NCBI GenBank assembly: GCA_015232955.1
Contig: JADFYS010000050.1
Span: 1 to 10,442, forward strand
Source: Gammaproteobacteria bacterium
Lineage (GTDB): Bacteria > Pseudomonadota > Gammaproteobacteria > Thiohalomonadales > Thiohalomonadaceae
Length of the DNA stretch: 10,442 nt
Direction: 5' to 3'
Below, in pieces: positions 7,256 through 10,442 of this stretch. The notes below the pieces were generated by a model. It was not told the DNA's origin. It did no database searches and worked only from the letters and a program-made list of their open reading frames with translations. The first letter of the stretch is position 1. Every line of letters starts with the position of its first letter. Both the position numbers and the translations under genes were made by a program.

Positions 7256-7759
7256 ATGCGCCTTCTCGATCAGAAATTCAAAAAATCGTGGCCGAGCTAT
7301 ATCCTGCAGTGTCTCCTTGCCACCCTCCCCATCGGCGGTCTGCTATTGATAATGGACGCCGCCCTCCAGACCACCCTCATCGCTGCGCTCGGCTCCAGCT
7401 CCTTTCTCGCCTTCGCCGCCCCCCATAGCCACGCCTCTCGCCCCCGCTACCTCCTCAGCGGTTACAGTATCGGCACCCTCATCGGCTGCCTCTTCTCTCT
7501 CCTCGCCCAACACCCCTACTGGGGGAGTTCACCCGAACTAAGCCACTACGCCCTCCTCGCCTGTAGCGCCCTCGCCCCCGGTATCGCCATCTTCTGTATG
7601 GTGATTACCAACACCGAACACCCTCCTGCCGCCGGGCTAGCACTCGGTTATGTCCTCAGCGACTGGAATCTCGCTACCATTGCCATCATCTTCATCGGTA
7701 TAATCGCCATCAGTATGGTCAAAGAGACACTCAAAATGAGGATGATCGACCTTGTCTAA
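7256..7759 (+). CDS. HPP-family integral membrane protein
   Basis: The 167-residue protein is almost entirely hydrophobic, with about four or five membrane segments (roughly 14-34, 37-56, 64-85, 97-118 and 138-156). It carries the two family marks of PF04982: SSSFLAFAAPHSHASRPRYL (47-66), equivalent to the usual alanine-rich FAAP..PLAQPRN segment, and EHPPAAG (121-127) with the name-giving His-Pro-Pro. There is no C-terminal CBS pair as in some relatives. Relatives in plant plastids have been linked to nitrite transport; the substrate of this protein is unknown. The ATG lies six bases after the pgl stop with no convincing ribosome-binding site close by, so translation is probably coupled. Its 3' end overlaps the next gene by eight bases, which argues for joint expression with that c-di-GMP enzyme. 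Confidence 0.9.
   Translation: MRLLDQKFKKSWPSYILQCLLATLPIGGLLLIMDAALQTTLIAALGSSSFLAFAAPHSHASRPRYLLSGYSIGTLIGCLFSLLAQHPYWGSSPELSHYALLACSALAPGIAIFCMVITNTEHPPAAGLALGYVLSDWNLATIAIIFIGIIAISMVKETLKMRMIDLV
7738..7742 (+). promoter_or_regulatory. Ribosome-binding site for the TTG-started GGDEF-EAL gene
   Basis: GAGGA inside the HPP coding sequence lies nine bases before TTG 7752. An in-frame TGA at 7743-7745 rules out any start further upstream, and the next ATG in frame is codon 52, inside the predicted membrane region. TTG 7752 is therefore the best start. Confidence 0.55.
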
Positions 7760-10361
7760 CCAGCCGCGGCCACCACTCAGCCAGCAGCAGTTTCAGCTCC
7801 GATTTCTCGGCCTCATCTTTATCGCCAACGCCATCCCTCCCGCTTTTGGCAGCTTTTTTCTCTCCTTTTTTCAACTGGTCGATCCGCAACAGGCGGCGGC
7901 AGCGATGTCCACAGTATCATTCCGAGTCTACGGCATCGGCCAGCTCCTGTTTAACCTCATCTACTTCTACTACCTCTTCTCCCGCCCCATCGGTCGCATC
8001 ATCACCCAGAACACACCAAGCGCGGTCGCCACCGCCGAACGGATGATCCGCCGCTTTCCCTTCGATTTCTGGATCATATTCGCAATCTCCCGCCTTATAG
8101 CACCTACCGTCTTTCTCTATAGTGCACAGAGCGTGACCGGGATCGCTGCAAATGCTGAGGCGTGGGTTCGCATCCACCTCCTCGCCCTCTCTGTCTCGAT
8201 CATTATCGGGGTACCGATCTTCTTCCTTCTGGTAGACCTTTTCGGCCGCCTCGCCCACCGCCTCTCCTCCCCTCAACCGCTGCTCAGGATCACCACTAAA
8301 ATATTCCTCATCGCCGCCCTGACACCGCTGATGATCGACACCCTCCTCATCCTCTTCTTCTCTGCCAGGACCGGTTTTTTCACCGGCGAGACCATCGCCA
8401 TCTGGGCACTGCTTGAACTTCTCGCCATCTGTGGTGCTCTCCTCTTTGTCACCAGCTTCAAACAGTCGCTCACTCCGCTCAACTATATCCTGAAGCTGGT
8501 TCAACAGCCGTCGGCAGAGTTCAGTACCGTCTCGCTCCAACCTCAATCAACGGATGAACTGGGGGCAGTAGCCACCGCCTATCGCACCCTACTGCTGCGA
8601 GAGCATGAGAAGACAGAGCAGCTCAACCACTCTCGTCAGCTACTGGAGAGGGAGAAGCAGCAGGCACTCATCACCCTTGAGGGGATTCAGGAGGGGGTGG
8701 TCAAAGTCGATGAACTGGGGATGGTGGAGTACGCCAACCCGGCTGCAATCCGCCTTGCCCACCACGGAATTACCGATATCATCGGCCTCCCCTTTGAGCG
8801 GGCCTACCCCCTGACCGATGGTGACAGCGGTCTGCCTCTGGATCATATCGTCGCCTCGCACCTGCTCCGGGATTACACCGCCCCTTTCCACTGTAGCGGC
8901 CTCCTCCGACTGAACGAGGGAGAGGAGCTGACCATTCAGATCTCGGTCGGCATCACCTTCGATCCGCAGATGGATGCCAACGGCTGTGTCTATATCATCC
9001 ACGACATCACCGAATCTCTTGAACTCAACTCCCGTCTCGATTTTCAGGCGGCGCACGACGCCCTGACCGGCCTGGTCAACCGCCATGAGTTTGAGCTACA
9101 ACTGGAAGAGAAGGTGAAAGATGCCCGGCTGGAGCATAACCACCACGCCCTGCTCTACCTCGATCTCGACCAGTTTAAGGTGGTCAATGAGACCTGCGGC
9201 CATCAGGCGGGAGATACCCTGCTGCAGGAGATCACCGCCGTTATCCGTAAGGTGATCCGCGACAGCGACACCCTCGCCCGCCTTGGTGGAGATGAGTTTG
9301 GGATCCTCTTCCACCAGTGCCCACTGGCCAAGGCCGCCACCATCGCCGACCACCTGCGACAGCTGATCAAGGCGTTCCGTTTCCACTGGGGAGAGAAGAT
9401 CTTTGAAGTCACGGTCAGTATGGGGCTGGCCCCCATCACCAGCCATAGTGCCAGCACCCAGATGCTGATGAGTGCGGTCGACTCAGCCTGCGATCTCGCC
9501 AAGGAGTTGGGGCGCAACCGCATCTACACCTATAGTGAAGAGGATGAGACGATTCGGCGCAAACAGGATGAGATGGACTGGGTTCACCGCCTCACCACCG
9601 CTCTCGATCAGGATCTCTTTATCCTCTACGCACAGGAGATCCGCGCCCTCGACCCGAACCGGAGCGATCTCCACTATGAGATCCTCATCCGTCTTCGGGG
9701 AGAGGATGGAGCGATCATCCCCCCCAACGACTTCCTCCCCGCGGCAGAGCGGTTCAATATGATGCCGAAGATCGATCGCTGGGTGGTCCGTAACGCGCTG
9801 CAGCTGCTGGAGGAGATCACCTCTTCCAAGCTGCCACCGCCCCTCAGCTGCTCGATCAACCTCTCGGGGCAGTCGCTGGGCGACGGCCGTTTTCTCGGCT
9901 TTGTCACCCAACAGCTGGAGCGGTTCCAGGTACCACCGGAGGCGCTCTGTTTTGAGATCACCGAAACCGCCGCCATCACCAACCTCAAACTCGCCGAACA
10001 CTTTTTTCGCGAACTACAGCGCATCGGAATCAAGTTCTCACTCGATGACTTTGGCAGCGGACTCAGCTCTTTTGGTTACCTCAAGAACCTCCCCATTAGC
10101 TGTCTGAAGATCGATGGCAGCTTTGTCCGTAATATCAACGCTGACAAGGTGGACCACGCCATGGTGGAGTCGATTAACCAGATCGGCCATGTGATGGGAC
10201 TCTCCACCATTGCAGAATATGCTGAAAATTCCGCGGTGATCTCCACCCTAAAGCGCATCGGCATCGACTACGCCCAAGGGTACGGCATCACCCGTCCCGT
10301 CCCTCTGGAAGAGGTACTCGCCCATTTTGAGAAGAGGCCATCAGCCTCGGAGAGCCGGTAG
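7752..10361 (+). CDS. Membrane-bound c-di-GMP enzyme: six-helix membrane region, HAMP-like, PAS, GGDEF and EAL
   Basis: The 869-residue protein should make and/or degrade cyclic di-GMP at the inner membrane. Six predicted helices (about 17-41, 59-77, 104-124, 139-163, 182-204, 213-236) precede a HAMP-like linker ending in DELG (268-271), a coiled stretch (280-305) and a PAS domain (about 303-420, ending in HDITE). The GGDEF domain (about 428-590) has an intact GGDEF (512-516) and an inhibitory RxxD (RDSD, 503-506) exactly five residues before it. The EAL domain (about 603-855) keeps the expected metal and catalytic residues: Glu643 in a variant EIL signature, Asn in SINLSG, Glu in FEITET, Asp765-Asp766 in DDFGSG, Lys786, Glu822 in AEYAEN and Gln842. 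Both activities thus look possible. The six-helix region has no family name that I recognise. It starts with TTG and overlaps the HPP gene by eight bases. Confidence 0.92.
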   Translation: MSNQPRPPLSQQQFQLRFLGLIFIANAIPPAFGSFFLSFFQLVDPQQAAAAMSTVSFRVYGIGQLLFNLIYFYYLFSRPIGRIITQNTPSAVATAERMIRRFPFDFWIIFAISRLIAPTVFLYSAQSVTGIAANAEAWVRIHLLALSVSIIIGVPIFFLLVDLFGRLAHRLSSPQPLLRITTKIFLIAALTPLMIDTLLILFFSARTGFFTGETIAIWALLELLAICGALLFVTSFKQSLTPLNYILKLVQQPSAEFSTVSLQPQSTDELGAVATAYRTLLLREHEKTEQLNHSRQLLEREKQQALITLEGIQEGVVKVDELGMVEYANPAAIRLAHHGITDIIGLPFERAYPLTDGDSGLPLDHIVASHLLRDYTAPFHCSGLLRLNEGEELTIQISVGITFDPQMDANGCVYIIHDITESLELNSRLDFQAAHDALTGLVNRHEFELQLEEKVKDARLEHNHHALLYLDLDQFKVVNETCGHQAGDTLLQEITAVIRKVIRDSDTLARLGGDEFGILFHQCPLAKAATIADHLRQLIKAFRFHWGEKIFEVTVSMGLAPITSHSASTQMLMSAVDSACDLAKELGRNRIYTYSEEDETIRRKQDEMDWVHRLTTALDQDLFILYAQEIRALDPNRSDLHYEILIRLRGEDGAIIPPNDFLPAAERFNMMPKIDRWVVRNALQLLEEITSSKLPPPLSCSINLSGQSLGDGRFLGFVTQQLERFQVPPEALCFEITETAAITNLKLAEHFFRELQRIGIKFSLDDFGSGLSSFGYLKNLPISCLKIDGSFVRNINADKVDHAMVESINQIGHVMGLSTIAEYAENSAVISTLKRIGIDYAQGYGITRPVPLEEVLAHFEKRPSASESR

Positions 10362-10374
10362 GGGACCACGGCTC
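10352..10374 (+). terminator. Possible hairpin at the end of the operon
   Basis: GAGCCG (10352-10357) and CGGCTC (10369-10374) form a six-base-pair GC-rich stem with an 11-base loop that contains the TAG stop of the GGDEF-EAL gene. No run of T follows (the next bases are CTCCCTCTTTG), so it is not a classic intrinsic terminator; it may be a chance hairpin or a 3' end stabiliser. Confidence 0.25.
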
Positions 10375-10442
10375 CTCCCTCTTTGTCGCAAACAGGACAT
10401 TCAGGCGCTAATATCAGATCAACCTGAGTAACTCCCCCCTCT
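10362..10442. other. Terminal 81 bases without an assigned gene
   Basis: No plus-strand gene start is visible. On the minus strand a frame is open from the right edge to a TAG at 10268-10270, but it is too short within the window and overlaps the EAL coding end by 94 bases, so it is not called. Confidence 0.4.

Noticed and set aside
10268..10442. Minus-strand frame open from the right edge, containing CPVCDKEG
   Set aside because: The Cys-x-x-Cys looks protein-like, but only 58 codons are visible, no start can be seen and it would overlap the EAL gene antisense by 94 bases. Sequence beyond the edge would be decisive: a recognisable domain in this frame would revive it.

Overview
The window looks like chromosomal DNA of a GC-rich (roughly 60% G+C by eye) proteobacterium, most likely a gammaproteobacterium. 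The basis is the gene families: a large NAD-type glutamate dehydrogenase, a gnd-zwf-pgl cluster, an HPP membrane protein and a GGDEF-EAL protein. No rRNA or other taxonomic marker is present, so the assignment is an inference. Nearly every base is coding. I see no tRNA, rRNA, insertion sequence, phage gene or CRISPR array.

Minus strand, 1-3908. A lipoprotein with a beta-propeller domain of the PF09826 kind (1740-3908) lies 14 bases upstream of the N-terminal 575 codons of an NAD-specific glutamate dehydrogenase (1-1725). That gene runs off the left edge, so it has no stop codon in the window. The spacing suggests one transcript that would couple an envelope protein of unknown role to glutamate catabolism.

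Divergent intergenic region, 3909-4118. This 210-base gap must hold the start signals for both directions. It contains a 6-5-6 inverted repeat (4056-4072) next to a -10-like GATAAT, a repeated GCGATAA and three copies of CCAAGG. None of these could be assigned to a known regulator.

Plus strand, 4119-10361. Five genes are packed head to tail: gnd (short type), zwf, pgl, an HPP-family membrane protein and a membrane-bound GGDEF-EAL c-di-GMP enzyme. The junctions are 4, 10 and 6 bases, then an 8-base overlap. The first three supply the complete oxidative pentose phosphate branch, from glucose-6-phosphate through 6-phosphogluconolactone and 6-phosphogluconate to ribulose-5-phosphate plus reduced cofactor, encoded in reverse pathway order. 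pgl and the c-di-GMP gene both appear to start with TTG, which sets the true pgl start well downstream of the longest open frame.

The most interesting point is the layout of this run. A c-di-GMP synthase/phosphodiesterase with intact-looking motifs and a six-helix membrane input region sits at the end of a central-carbon operon and is translationally overlapped with an HPP transporter-like protein. The individual families are known. The combination, the unnamed six-helix input module and a few residue deviations in zwf and gnd deserve checking. I did not find convincing evidence of a wholly new system.
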